A DNA stretch of 64,000 nt from Mayamaea pseudoterrestris (taxonomy: Eukaryota > Bacillariophyta > Bacillariophyceae > Sellaphorales > Sellaphoraceae): the NCBI GenBank assembly GCA_027923505.1, contig BROI01000015.1, positions 434,001 through 498,000 of the forward strand, in the 5' to 3' direction. The notes below the pieces were generated by a model. That model saw only the letters and a program-made list of their open reading frames with translations, did not search any database and was not told the DNA's origin. Positions 51,590 through 60,940 of the stretch are shown here, piece after piece (the stretch's first letter is position 1; each line of letters starts with the position of its first letter). A program made the translations under genes and the position numbers.

Positions 51590-52170
51590 CGTATGAACAT
51601 GTAGCGCGCAAATTATGAACCTGACACGACAAATGCACGCGCAAATACAGCTTTATGTATTGATGCCGGTTGTAAAGCTAGGGGACGGAACCTTCCTAAT
51701 ATTTTAGTTCATAGTAGTGGGTTTTCGCTCTGTATACTATGCTGCGCAAATTACATTGGTCGCCGCTGAAACCTACCGGTACAGTATACTTGTAATGAGT
51801 AGCATAGTCGGGTTCAAGAATACTTGTACGTCGTACGCATATCGCACCAACACTAACGTCTATCGCTGCGACACAGAAAGTCGGCACGCTCAACGGTTCC
51901 GCAAGCACACCATCACTTTTGGCCATGGTTAATCATCGGACCCAATAACTTTGCAATTTCCAAATTTAGTACTCTTGGCGACAACGCTTTCTTCGAAGAA
52001 CACTGAAGGCTGTAACGATTGGATTGACAGTGAACTGTTAATCTTCACTGTCAGTTCGAGACTCGTGCCTCATCAACGACATCACTACTCGTTGGCTGTT
52101 GGCTTGCAGCTTCCTTGTCGACTGCTTCACAATTGAAAAACAGCTTTATCGACTCCAGTAAACTATAAGC
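51590..52170. other. Intergenic region
   Basis: 581 bp between the CRAL-TRIO/bZIP gene and the sorting nexin. GTACGTCGTACGC at 51826-51838 shares a 12 bp core with 46767-46779 in the opposite orientation. No gene seen. Confidence 0.4.
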
Positions 52171-55100
52171 ATGTCGAGCAAAAAAGGCTCTCGTCATGGT
52201 CGCGACGAAGTGCCATTGCTGTCGCGGACTGTCGTCGATTCGTCATTCGACGGAGCAGTGCAGATCCACTTTCCCAATGCCCAAGCCAACTCAAGATCGA
52301 TGGCTGCAATCAATTTGTCACTGCCAAGTAAATCTTCAAAGAAGAAACGTGGATTAATAGTTCGTCTCTTGGCGCCGCTCAAAAGGAAGCAGCCTGCTCC
52401 TCCAAAGTCTATCACTCAAAAGCAACAATCAACCCAGTCTCAGTCGAATTCACATGTTCGACCCATAGCGTCAGCGACAACCACCTCAACGAGTACAACA
52501 AATAGTCGACTACCAGAAGTGCAACAAAACACTTTTTTACGTCAAACTCATAGTCGAGCCAATGCTTCGCCGCCGCGACTGGAAATGCCTCGCAAGGATA
52601 CAGTCAGGAAGCTTCGTCCCTTTCCTGTGCCTCTGCGAAGGAGGCGGAACAATAATGCTCTCGCTGACGATCCACCAGATATTGAACAGTCGCGTGCGTT
52701 ACCGTCATTGACGACTCCTGCGGCTGCGACTGGCGTTGGTCATAATATTGCTTCTGTCGCAGATACTATTTCGCCAAGACACGATGACGCCTATGGATCC
52801 AATGCAAAACACAGCTTTACTGCTGACGATACATTGTTGCAAAGTGAGCAACCACGCAACAATCTACTATTTGATACAAAATCAATTTTTAGTTTGACTA
52901 CGAGTAAATCTGAAACGACAACCTCGTCAGTTCAGTTTGAGCAAGAAAGCCAGTTGTCTACCGAAAGCGATGGTGCGCTCGATTCGTTATTAACGCCGGA
53001 AGCTCGACAAAGTCATGGCAACTTTTTCTTTTCGGATGCAACTCAAGTCGCGAGTGCATCAGTCATTGAAGAAAAGAAGGCGGATGAAGATGCCACCGCA
53101 TTGTCGACACCAAGGCGTTCGGGCATTGATTGGCCGTACAATGATAGTGCTGATGCTGACGAGAATGATGAATCTCCTAACGGATCGAATTCCAACACGA
53201 ATCCATCTGAACAAAACGACAATCTTGCAAGCAAGCTTGATACGCACATATCAAGTCATCACAAGTCTGAACTATTGCCAATGGAGCAACGAATATTGGC
53301 TTTACTCAACCGGCCCTTTGGACGAGCGCACTTGCCGGTTGATATCGCGCGCCGCTACGTGGCCGAAGTGAGCCAAGCTGAATGGGACGCGGACGAGCAC
53401 AAGTGGAAATACCGAGTCTTATTGCAGAATCGAAATCTACAGTTGTCGCCACGCAATGATCAGATTCCACAGTCGTTTACCACGGCCTTTACCTGGCGAT
53501 CGCTGGCTGACTTTCTTTGGCTGGAGAAGGCGCTTCATCACGAGTTTCACGGTGGCTTATTACTTCCCGATTTAAATATTGCATTGGGACGAGCCGTGGA
53601 CTCGAACTTGGAGGGCATGCCAGTGGAAGCTGATCGACTGAAACATTGGCTGAACGATGTATTGAATGGGATTAGAGGCCAAGGAGAGCTCATTCTCGAT
53701 CACGAAACTGTCGATATATTATACGCAGATGCAATGGAAAGGTTTCTTTACCAATCGGGGGGTCCTTTAGAAGACGACGATGACAGTATCGTCGACCACA
53801 AAAGCGCCAAGAGGCCTCATAAACCTGAATCATTTCTGCAGGCACTGTGGAACAGGCCGTTGTCCATGGTACCGCTCGACTTTTGCGTCGGTCCAGACAC
53901 GGTTATATACTCGTCGCGGGCAGACACGCGAGCACCACCTCTCGGATATGCTGCTTGTGCTTCCGGTGCTCTAGGAAATTCGACGTCGTATGATGCTCAG
54001 GACTCAATCATGACGGATCATATCACGGTAGTCTCCTCTGCTTCAACACGACCATCGTCGGTGCTAGCAATTCACTCGATTGCGGTGGACGCGGAGGGAG
54101 AATTGGCGTCAATTTATCGCAAGACTGCCTTGTCGGCTATGGAAAAGCTGCAAGTTTTAAAGGAAGAAGAGGATCTGCTTGGTCAAAATTGGAAACGTTT
54201 TGCTGAGTGTCTTTCTAACCTTTTTGCGTATGAAAAAAATGTTGAAAGTGCTAAGTTATGTGGCTTGAAGATATGTAGCGAGAAAGTTCCTTTCAGCCAA
54301 GTTAAAAGGGGCAAGATCGAAGATGGCCTTCGTGTGTTAGCAGACCACAAAAACCAAAGAGTTGTGCCTGCACTTGAAGAGTTGCAAACGATGCTGGCTG
54401 CTTTCGTCGCAGATTTAAGCGCCGCAGAACCTTCAATCAGTGCCTTTAAGGCAGCCACAAATGATTTGCACGATGCGGAGTATGTTTATAGAGGAGAAGC
54501 ATTCAAGAAAGATGTACGACCAGTCGATCAAACACTATCACAAGACGGTCTTCTATCCAAAAAGCCCTTGGACTTAATCGAAGATGACTGTTCTGAAACC
54601 GGCTCATGTGAACTTGTGCGACATCTTAGAGCGCACGAACGCCTTCTCCAGCGCTCTCTCACGGAGTTGTGCCGAGGGGTTCCAATTCGAATTTCTCGCA
54701 TGTTTTGGAGGCTCTGGAAGACAGAGGCAACGGAGTGCGCGTTGATCATCAAGGCAGCAAATGTACTGAAGTCAAATACCGACGTGCGGAACGGAGAAGC
54801 TGTGGCGCGAATGAAAAAACGACATTTGAACGAAGAAAAAGAAGACTCAGTTATTGAGCTTGACGTCATAAATCGTTTACTTACGCTCGGATCTTCCGGT
54901 AGTAACGAAACGGGTAACAAAGTCACCAATATGCGAGGCGACGGCGACAATAATGTGAAGATGACAAAGCTTCTGGATCACCAGCATGTTCTACACATTG
55001 CCCGTGCACGAACAGGCCGATGGGATGAAAAGCTTACACGAGCGATTATGGAAGCAATCGACGTCAAAGATCCAGACGTCCGCGTCGAAGAAACCTCAAA

Positions 55101-55959
55101 GGAACTCCGGCTAGTGCGTAGATATGCTTTCGGTCTTCGACAGCAGGTCAGTCAGTGTCTCAATGCTTTAGAACGAATCCTCGTATCGTACGTGGACGCG
55201 TCTAAGCTTAGTCAAGGTGGCATCAACAAGCGCGACGACAACTCAATTCAGAGAAGGCGACGTGAATTATTGATAGAATTGTCGAAACTCTGTAGAAGCA
55301 AATTCCTTATCGAAAAGGATAGGACGAGACGTTCTGCACAAATGTTGGCGATTTTGTCAAGAGTTGGGGTTGTTGCGCAAGAATTGAACGTGGATGAACT
55401 GGCAATGCAGGTCCTATCTTGTCGCGATTCCCAGACCGAATGGCTATTAAGAAGCATGCGCGAATTGCTTATGGATTACTTCAATCGAGTTGAAGTCATC
55501 GAAAGTTTTGTTTACATGGAACGCGTCGGTATCCAGATTGAAAATTATTTCAGCAGACGTCGCGCAGAATCGCTGGCGGATTTTGAAAAGAAAACTGATT
55601 TGACTGCAGCTATTAACGCCGCCAAGCGAAAGGCATCAAAGAAGGTGGTGCATGAGCTACAGGCGAAACTCGACATGCTTGCATCAGATGTATCACACAC
55701 GAAGGTTAAAGCGGCAAAGGATGTTCACTTGGGCGCAAAGAAAATAAAAGCCGAACTTCATGACTTGGCAATTCGAAGTCTGACCCGATCGCGCGAGGGA
55801 TCTACTGAAAGGATAGTAGGCTTGATCTCAATTTGGGCGGAAGAAGAGGGACGATCAGCGACTACTGAACTTACAGCTTTGAAGGCTGTGATGGACGTAA
55901 TGCTTCAACAAATGAGTGCACTGTCGGTTGAAGCAATGATTTACCGTGTGGCGGATTAA
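52171..55959 (+). CDS. Large PX-domain sorting-nexin-like protein
   Basis: Single exon, 1,262 residues. The first 370 residues are disordered and Ser/Thr/Gln-rich with basic clusters. A PX-like domain lies at about 380-535 (RYVAEVSQAEW, TAFTWRSLADFLWLEKALHH, LLLPDLN, RLKHWLNDVLN); in sorting nexins this binds phosphatidylinositol 3-phosphate on endosomes. The rest is mostly long helices with coiled-coil character, e.g. YRKTALSAMEKLQVLKEEED at about 650, which may be BAR-like membrane-curving helices, and a second charged helical region near 1070-1230 (LADFEKKTDLTAAINAAKRK). The length is well above the 400-600 residues of classical SNX-BAR proteins because of the long tail and leader. A role in endosomal membrane sorting is inferred from the family. 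Confidence 0.78.
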   Translation: MSSKKGSRHGRDEVPLLSRTVVDSSFDGAVQIHFPNAQANSRSMAAINLSLPSKSSKKKRGLIVRLLAPLKRKQPAPPKSITQKQQSTQSQSNSHVRPIASATTTSTSTTNSRLPEVQQNTFLRQTHSRANASPPRLEMPRKDTVRKLRPFPVPLRRRRNNNALADDPPDIEQSRALPSLTTPAAATGVGHNIASVADTISPRHDDAYGSNAKHSFTADDTLLQSEQPRNNLLFDTKSIFSLTTSKSETTTSSVQFEQESQLSTESDGALDSLLTPEARQSHGNFFFSDATQVASASVIEEKKADEDATALSTPRRSGIDWPYNDSADADENDESPNGSNSNTNPSEQNDNLASKLDTHISSHHKSELLPMEQRILALLNRPFGRAHLPVDIARRYVAEVSQAEWDADEHKWKYRVLLQNRNLQLSPRNDQIPQSFTTAFTWRSLADFLWLEKALHHEFHGGLLLPDLNIALGRAVDSNLEGMPVEADRLKHWLNDVLNGIRGQGELILDHETVDILYADAMERFLYQSGGPLEDDDDSIVDHKSAKRPHKPESFLQALWNRPLSMVPLDFCVGPDTVIYSSRADTRAPPLGYAACASGALGNSTSYDAQDSIMTDHITVVSSASTRPSSVLAIHSIAVDAEGELASIYRKTALSAMEKLQVLKEEEDLLGQNWKRFAECLSNLFAYEKNVESAKLCGLKICSEKVPFSQVKRGKIEDGLRVLADHKNQRVVPALEELQTMLAAFVADLSAAEPSISAFKAATNDLHDAEYVYRGEAFKKDVRPVDQTLSQDGLLSKKPLDLIEDDCSETGSCELVRHLRAHERLLQRSLTELCRGVPIRISRMFWRLWKTEATECALIIKAANVLKSNTDVRNGEAVARMKKRHLNEEKEDSVIELDVINRLLTLGSSGSNETGNKVTNMRGDGDNNVKMTKLLDHQHVLHIARARTGRWDEKLTRAIMEAIDVKDPDVRVEETSKELRLVRRYAFGLRQQVSQCLNALERILVSYVDASKLSQGGINKRDDNSIQRRRRELLIELSKLCRSKFLIEKDRTRRSAQMLAILSRVGVVAQELNVDELAMQVLSCRDSQTEWLLRSMRELLMDYFNRVEVIESFVYMERVGIQIENYFSRRRAESLADFEKKTDLTAAINAAKRKASKKVVHELQAKLDMLASDVSHTKVKAAKDVHLGAKKIKAELHDLAIRSLTRSREGSTERIVGLISIWAEEEGRSATTELTALKAVMDVMLQQMSALSVEAMIYRVAD

Positions 55960-56143
55960 TCCGGAGCAAATCTACTAAAACTGTGAGATGCTCAGGAACC
56001 GGTTGCTTGTTTGCATAGTTTCCGGCGCAATAATTGTTACAGTAATGTGCATTACTTTTTGCTAAGTTTCCGAGCTACATTATTTGCGTAACGATAATGC
56101 CGCCTCTTCGCTAGTTTGTGCTTTCAATAAAATCCAGCGAAAC

Positions 56144-58110
56144 TCATTGCCTCGAAAACATTTTAATGAGGTCTGCTACCCGTCTCGGATCCTCGTCATT
56201 ACGAGTACCAATTTTATCCGAAATGGCTTGGCGTTGATTGCTTGATTCCAAGATCCTGGAATTATATGCGGCGTTCTCAAGCTGTGTCGACATGGCGCAC
56301 ACATTGCTCTCGGCAGAGAATTGGCACTGCGTTTCTAGCTGCTGGTCGCATGGTAAGCTGCTGGATAATGTTTGGTCATCTTCATCCGCCGACTCGCATT
56401 CGCAGTGCACGCTAAAGTCTACTTCTTCCACCTCACTTGGAGTTATACTTTCGCAATCGCCGTCTGTGACCACTTCACCTGGAGACACACTTTTGCAATC
56501 GCCGTCTGCAATTACTGACATTGCTTGCATCGTCCATTGAGTTGCATCATCAGCCTCGGCCAAAACGTTGAGCGCTTCTGGTAGCCCGTTGATGGAAAAT
56601 GAATCATTTTCGGTGCAGACGGTCGTTCCAGCATAAGTTTCAGCTACCGTCTCGTGGCACATGCTTGAATTCTCACCACTGAATGCTTGTTTGGTGTCCT
56701 CACCCGATTCGCTTTGAGTCCGTGAGAGATAAACGGCTGCACCAAAGACAATCATTGCCGCAGCCACTGTGGCAGATGCAGCACCAGCGACCACAGTTTC
56801 TCTTCCGATTTCATTTGCGTCAGCCACAGAAGCTGTCCTATTTCCTGATGTATCGTCGTCAGTTGAGGCATCCAGGATGAACGATATGTCACTCGTTGTA
56901 GCTAATGACATTTGAAAGAGACGTTGATACATGTGTCAGTAAGCATGCAACTGGACAAGAATCACACTACAATCGCGATCAAGAACGTACCAAAGATATT
57001 ACTTTGGTCGAGCTGTTGTTGAAGCAGAATAATGTAGTCTGCTTTACCTTCTTGAGTAAACGCACGGGATAAAGAGACATCGAGCGTTTCTCGTGTCGGG
57101 AAGCCCTCACCTCGAAAAGTTGCCGTTGAAGTGTAGTTCATTACAAATGGTTCGACAGGCGACGTTAGCCTCTTTGCTTCCAAACTTGTTTCAAATGCCA
57201 GCACGTCCGGATAAGTCTCATTGAATCGCTGTATTAGGTACTCTGCGGTAAGTGATACCACTTGATCGACTTCAGTATCCTGAGGAATCCTTGTGAGGTC
57301 GAGACTATATAAGATTGTGTAAGGTGACAGCGAGACGTCGGTTGTGCTTGTAGGGGAAGCAACTACTGATGGCGTGGTGTTGTCGCTACTCGGAGCAACG
57401 GTTATTGATGGCTGCTTGGAAGGTTGTATTATATTCGCACTTGAAGGAGCGATTGTCAGCGATTTGTTTGTAGGCGGAACTTTGGCTGCAGGCATGTCGG
57501 CGAATGGTCGGAGCGACGGGGCAGCACTCAGAGTCGGAGAGGGGCTGAGCGTAGGAAAGCTGGACTTTTTGCTTTTCTTGCTCTTGCGAACCTTTGAAGC
57601 CTTCTTCGACTTCTTTGCAATCAAATGTTTCTTCTTGGCGACACTTCCTTTGGACGACCACACTTTTGGCGGAGGGACCTTGAGTGATTTGGAGTTTTTT
57701 GAAGCGCCTTTCGGATAGAGTGACTTTGGTAGTCCCTTTGATTGGCTGCCCGATAAATTGTAATCCATGTCATCGCGTCTTGTTTTAGCACTTCCAGTGC
57801 GATTGACATTTTTTGTCTTTGATTCTTTTGCATAAAACGCTGCGGATCCGCTACTACTTGCAATCAACGTCTCATTCGCTGTTGACTCAATTGTAACTTC
57901 GCCCGTAGGCGCCAAATTTGAGCCGTCATCAACTGAATTTACGGTGCTGGTCATCTTGTACGTTGGTAAGCTTTCTGCTGATGAATCAGCGACAAACAGG
58001 TTGTAATCGTCAATTCCAAAGGCTCGTCGGCGACCCCTAACGTTTCCTTCGAGGCTGAGGACAGGGCTGAGCAGGCCAAGCAGCATTAACCTTTTCATCT
58101 TGAACTGCAT
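56144..58110 (-). CDS. Silica-protein-like single-pass membrane protein (silicalemma-associated-protein-like)
   Basis: Two exons (58110-56991 and 56901-56144, 89 bp intron, phase 1) give 625 residues; ATG at 58110. Order: signal peptide (about 1-20, KRLMLLGLLSPVLS); RGRRRAF just after it; an acidic/Ser region; a Lys/Ser-rich segment (about 125-184) with KKSKKASKVRKSKKSKK, like the Lys clusters of silaffins; a Pro/Ser linker (PTLSPSPTLSAAPS); a folded lumenal domain (about 265-370, YSLDLTRIPQDTEVDQVVS, RFNETYPDVLAFE, NYTSTATFRGEGFP); one membrane segment (about 409-432, VVAGAASATVAAAMIVFG); and an acidic, Cys-containing cytosolic tail ending in DEDPRRVADLIKMFSRQ. The tail has two copies of a DGDCxSxxPxEV block. 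The layout matches proteins of the silica deposition vesicle membrane; direct homology needs a search. Confidence 0.75.
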
Positions 58111-58630
58111 TCCCGCACCGTGCACCTAATTCCAATGGGTCTCTTGGCGGCTCTTTGGCAAGCTTCGCTTGTTTGTGCTCATGCCATGCGCAGCTCACGG
58201 AAGTTGTTTGCTAAAAATCGTTTCAACGTGTGACGTGGGGTCGCCCGGCTCGTTCACCGCGCACCGCCAACCCGCCTTGCGCATCTTACTTGGTAGCTAT
58301 GAGACGAGCGCCTATTATAAATCATTAGAAATTGCAACAAGGCCATCTAATCCAGTCAAGAGTAATATGGACTCCAAAAAGTTGCCGATATTTTAAGCTC
58401 ATCGCTGATTGATATTTGAACCGAAGAGGACAATTTGCGGAGTACAGATCCATTTTAGGCGACTATAAGTTCCGTGACTACGTGCATCTGTCATTTACCA
58501 AGGGTGGCTTAAAGCTTAAACTTACGTAGGTAACAACGTGTTCATGTGGTCTGTCTAAACAATAAAAGTTGATTAAGATATTCGCTGATCTTTGTACAAG
58601 AAAAGTGTCTCCTCCGCGAGCTCCAATACT
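58111..58630. other. Intergenic region upstream of the silica-protein-like gene
   Basis: 520 bp; holds that gene's promoter and the 3' flank of the TPR-like gene. Nothing else seen. Confidence 0.4.
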
Positions 58631-59359
58631 TTACGCCGCTGCGGCCAAAGTATAGGGAGACGGACTCGGACAGATGCCTCCTGATTCCTTCAATGCCATT
58701 CGCAGCATTTGCATCTTTTCATGACACTCTTTCAGTCCTTCTCCAAAGCCGCCTTCTCCGTAGCAAAACTGGAGTGCTCCAAGAACAACCATTGCAGTGC
58801 TTACAGTCCCCGAAGTAATATTGACGGTTCTGCTCAGAAGAGTATTGGCCATGGTAAGCAGTCGAACTGCTGCTTGGATTTCACCAAGTCCAATGCGCGC
58901 GAGAGCCAGATTATGTACAAAAACGGCGCTGGTGTAGCTCATGTCTTCGTGGCATTCAAGGCGAAAGGCGAGGAGCGATATTTGGCAAAAGATATCGAGA
59001 CGGCCAAGTCTTGTCAAGCAATCTTCACTCGAAATGATATGAATCCAGTGCGATGGTGGTTCGTTTGCTTTAAGCTTCGGGGCTTGGAGAAGGTATGTCT
59101 GCGCTCTTCCAAGCTTGCGCTTTAGAATGCGATGAAGAGCTTCGTCAGGAACAACACGACGAGAGCTTTTGAGAATATGTATTGCGTCTTCAAGAACTTC
59201 ATTTGCTTCTTTGAAGCAGCCCAAAGCAAGGAGCTGAACTCCTCGATTGTTTAGGCAAAGGCTCGCTCGGATGACCGTGTCCGTGTAGGATGCGGAAGTC
59301 ATCAAGACGCTTTCATCGATGGGCCGGGCGGCTGCAGCTGCTATCGTTGAGTTGCACAT
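58631..59359 (-). CDS. TPR-like helical-repeat protein, same family as 45604
   Basis: Single exon, 242 residues. Helical pairs include ASLCLNNRGVQLLALGCFKE, then FVHNLALARIGLGEIQAAV, and TAMVVLGALQFCYGEGGF. It shares with the protein at 45604 the LNNxGVxxxxxGxxxxA start and the xxNLALxxxxxG second unit, at similar spacing. The N terminus (MCNSTIAAAAARPIDESVL) is short and shows no targeting signal. Function unknown; peptide binding is the family expectation. Confidence 0.65.
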   Translation of the reverse strand: MCNSTIAAAAARPIDESVLMTSASYTDTVIRASLCLNNRGVQLLALGCFKEANEVLEDAIHILKSSRRVVPDEALHRILKRKLGRAQTYLLQAPKLKANEPPSHWIHIISSEDCLTRLGRLDIFCQISLLAFRLECHEDMSYTSAVFVHNLALARIGLGEIQAAVRLLTMANTLLSRTVNITSGTVSTAMVVLGALQFCYGEGGFGEGLKECHEKMQMLRMALKESGGICPSPSPYTLAAAA

Positions 59360-59392
59360 GATGTGAGTTGTTGCTTGATTGGTTGATTGCGA

Positions 59393-59653
59393 CTATGCTT
59401 TGTTGAAAGTGTGTGCACGGTACAATGGAAAGAGATTCATTGATTCATGGCCTCCATCGGCGTCCAAGTCGTGACGGGAAATGAAGGATGTCACTCTTCT
59501 CGTTGCATCATCCAAAACGTCAGTCCAAATCTCGTCAGCAGTTATGCACGCATTCAAGGCAATTGTATTGTTAAGGATGTATCCCAAATAGCATGGCGTC
59601 CTTGAAGCAGGCCGTATTGCCTCCTTATCATTCTTGAAGGTTGTTTGAATCAT
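59393..59653 (-). CDS. Small uncharacterised open frame, possibly a relic of the TPR-like family
   Basis: 86 residues from the ATG at 59653, ending 33 bp before the start of the gene at 58631. LGYILNNTIALNACITADE weakly recalls the LNNxxxxL start of the TPR-like family. It may be a short gene, an upstream exon, or a remnant. No splice donor linking it to 58631 was found. Confidence 0.3.
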   Translation of the reverse strand: MIQTTFKNDKEAIRPASRTPCYLGYILNNTIALNACITADEIWTDVLDDATRRVTSFISRHDLDADGGHESMNLFPLYRAHTFNKA

Positions 59654-59839
59654 GCTTGAAGAAAGTGCCACCACTGACTCGGAAAATGCTGCTGACGAAG
59701 AGCATAGTTTTCAGTGCCGCTTCGCGTCTTAGCGGCAACAACAAATCGCACGACGAGACCATGGGACGCATCGCGTCGTCATCGTCATGCTGGTTGCTTC
59801 CACTGTTCCAATTTCGTCGTTCCTTTTCTTACATCAATC

Positions 59840-60749
59840 ATGAGCAGCGCTACGAATGTTAACCGCAAACGAAGTCGCTGGGACAACGACAGAGAAAAAG
59901 TAGTGGCACCGTCACACGCGTCAATTCCAGACGACGCTGCCATTCAGGCCCTGATGAACGAAGCGCAAGCTCGACAGGTTGAGCGAGACAGAAATCAGCA
60001 GAATGAACGAGTAGAAAACAAGAAACGACACGACCTAGTCGCTCATCAAAGGAAATCACGCGATACAACAGATAAGAGTGGAAAGCAAGGCGAAGACTCG
60101 TATTATGGACCAGCGTCTCTCACAACAAACGATAATGGCGGAGACGAGGAAGCAGTGGTCGAGAAAGAAAGGCCGAACTTTGGCATATCAGGAGCATTGG
60201 CAAAGGATGCCAAGGCTGGAAACATGTACCGAGGAGTGTTACTCAAATTTCAGGAACCTCCCGAGGCTCGAGCACCCAACACGCTGTGGGTACGTTCGTC
60301 GTTCGTCATTCGTTGGCATGCGTGCAACTGATCTTGGCCTGTGTATATTTGTGTGTCAACTCATACACTCGTGATGTTTTCTCTTTCTTCGCTTCATCCA
60401 GCGTCTCTACGCTTACAAGGGCGACGAATTGCTCGAGACACTGCATATCAGTCGACAGTCGGCATATCTCCTGGGACGCAACGCGGACATTGCCGACATT
60501 CCCTTGCTGCATCCGTCATGCAGCTCACAACATGCCGTCATACAGTTTCGAGCCATTATTGATCCAAGCACCGGAAAGACTAATACGCAACCGTATCTTA
60601 TGGACTTGGAGTCATCGAATGGTACCACGCTAAATGGCGTGCCGTTGGATGGTGCTCGGTATTACCAGCTGAAGAAGGGCGACGTTATGCGATTTGGTGC
60701 GTCGACGAGGGAGTATGTCCTATTGACGGCAGCCACTAAGAAAATATAG
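59840..60749 (+). CDS. SNIP1/Pml1-like FHA-domain splicing factor
   Basis: Two exons (59840-60289 and 60402-60749, 112 bp intron) give 265 residues. The ATG at 59840 gives the typical basic start NRKRSRWDNDREK; the frame is open further upstream but there it looks unlike the family. The N-terminal half is charged and disordered. The conserved block EKERPNFGISGALAKDAKAG, then VLLKFQEPPEARAPNTLW joined to RLYAYKGDELLETLHI, is the SNIP1 signature. The FHA domain follows with the phosphothreonine-binding motifs GR (LLGRNAD), SxxH (SCSSQHAVIQF) and NG (LESSNGTTLNG). In yeast Pml1 is part of the pre-mRNA retention and splicing complex; plant and animal relatives also act in small RNA biogenesis. 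Confidence 0.95.
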
Positions 60750-60940
60750 CTGCGCATGTACATGTATATTGATAAGGAATACAAGTTCGAGGGACATTCG
60801 TTGCCGATGATGCAACAACAACAGAGAGCCGCATCGCTAAGGTTGAGCTTGGCGCCCCTTGATATAATAAACATTAATAAAGAGAGTTTAACTTGAGCTG
60901 CTGCTTAGTATTGCGTCTGATTTTCTATAACTAGTTCGAG

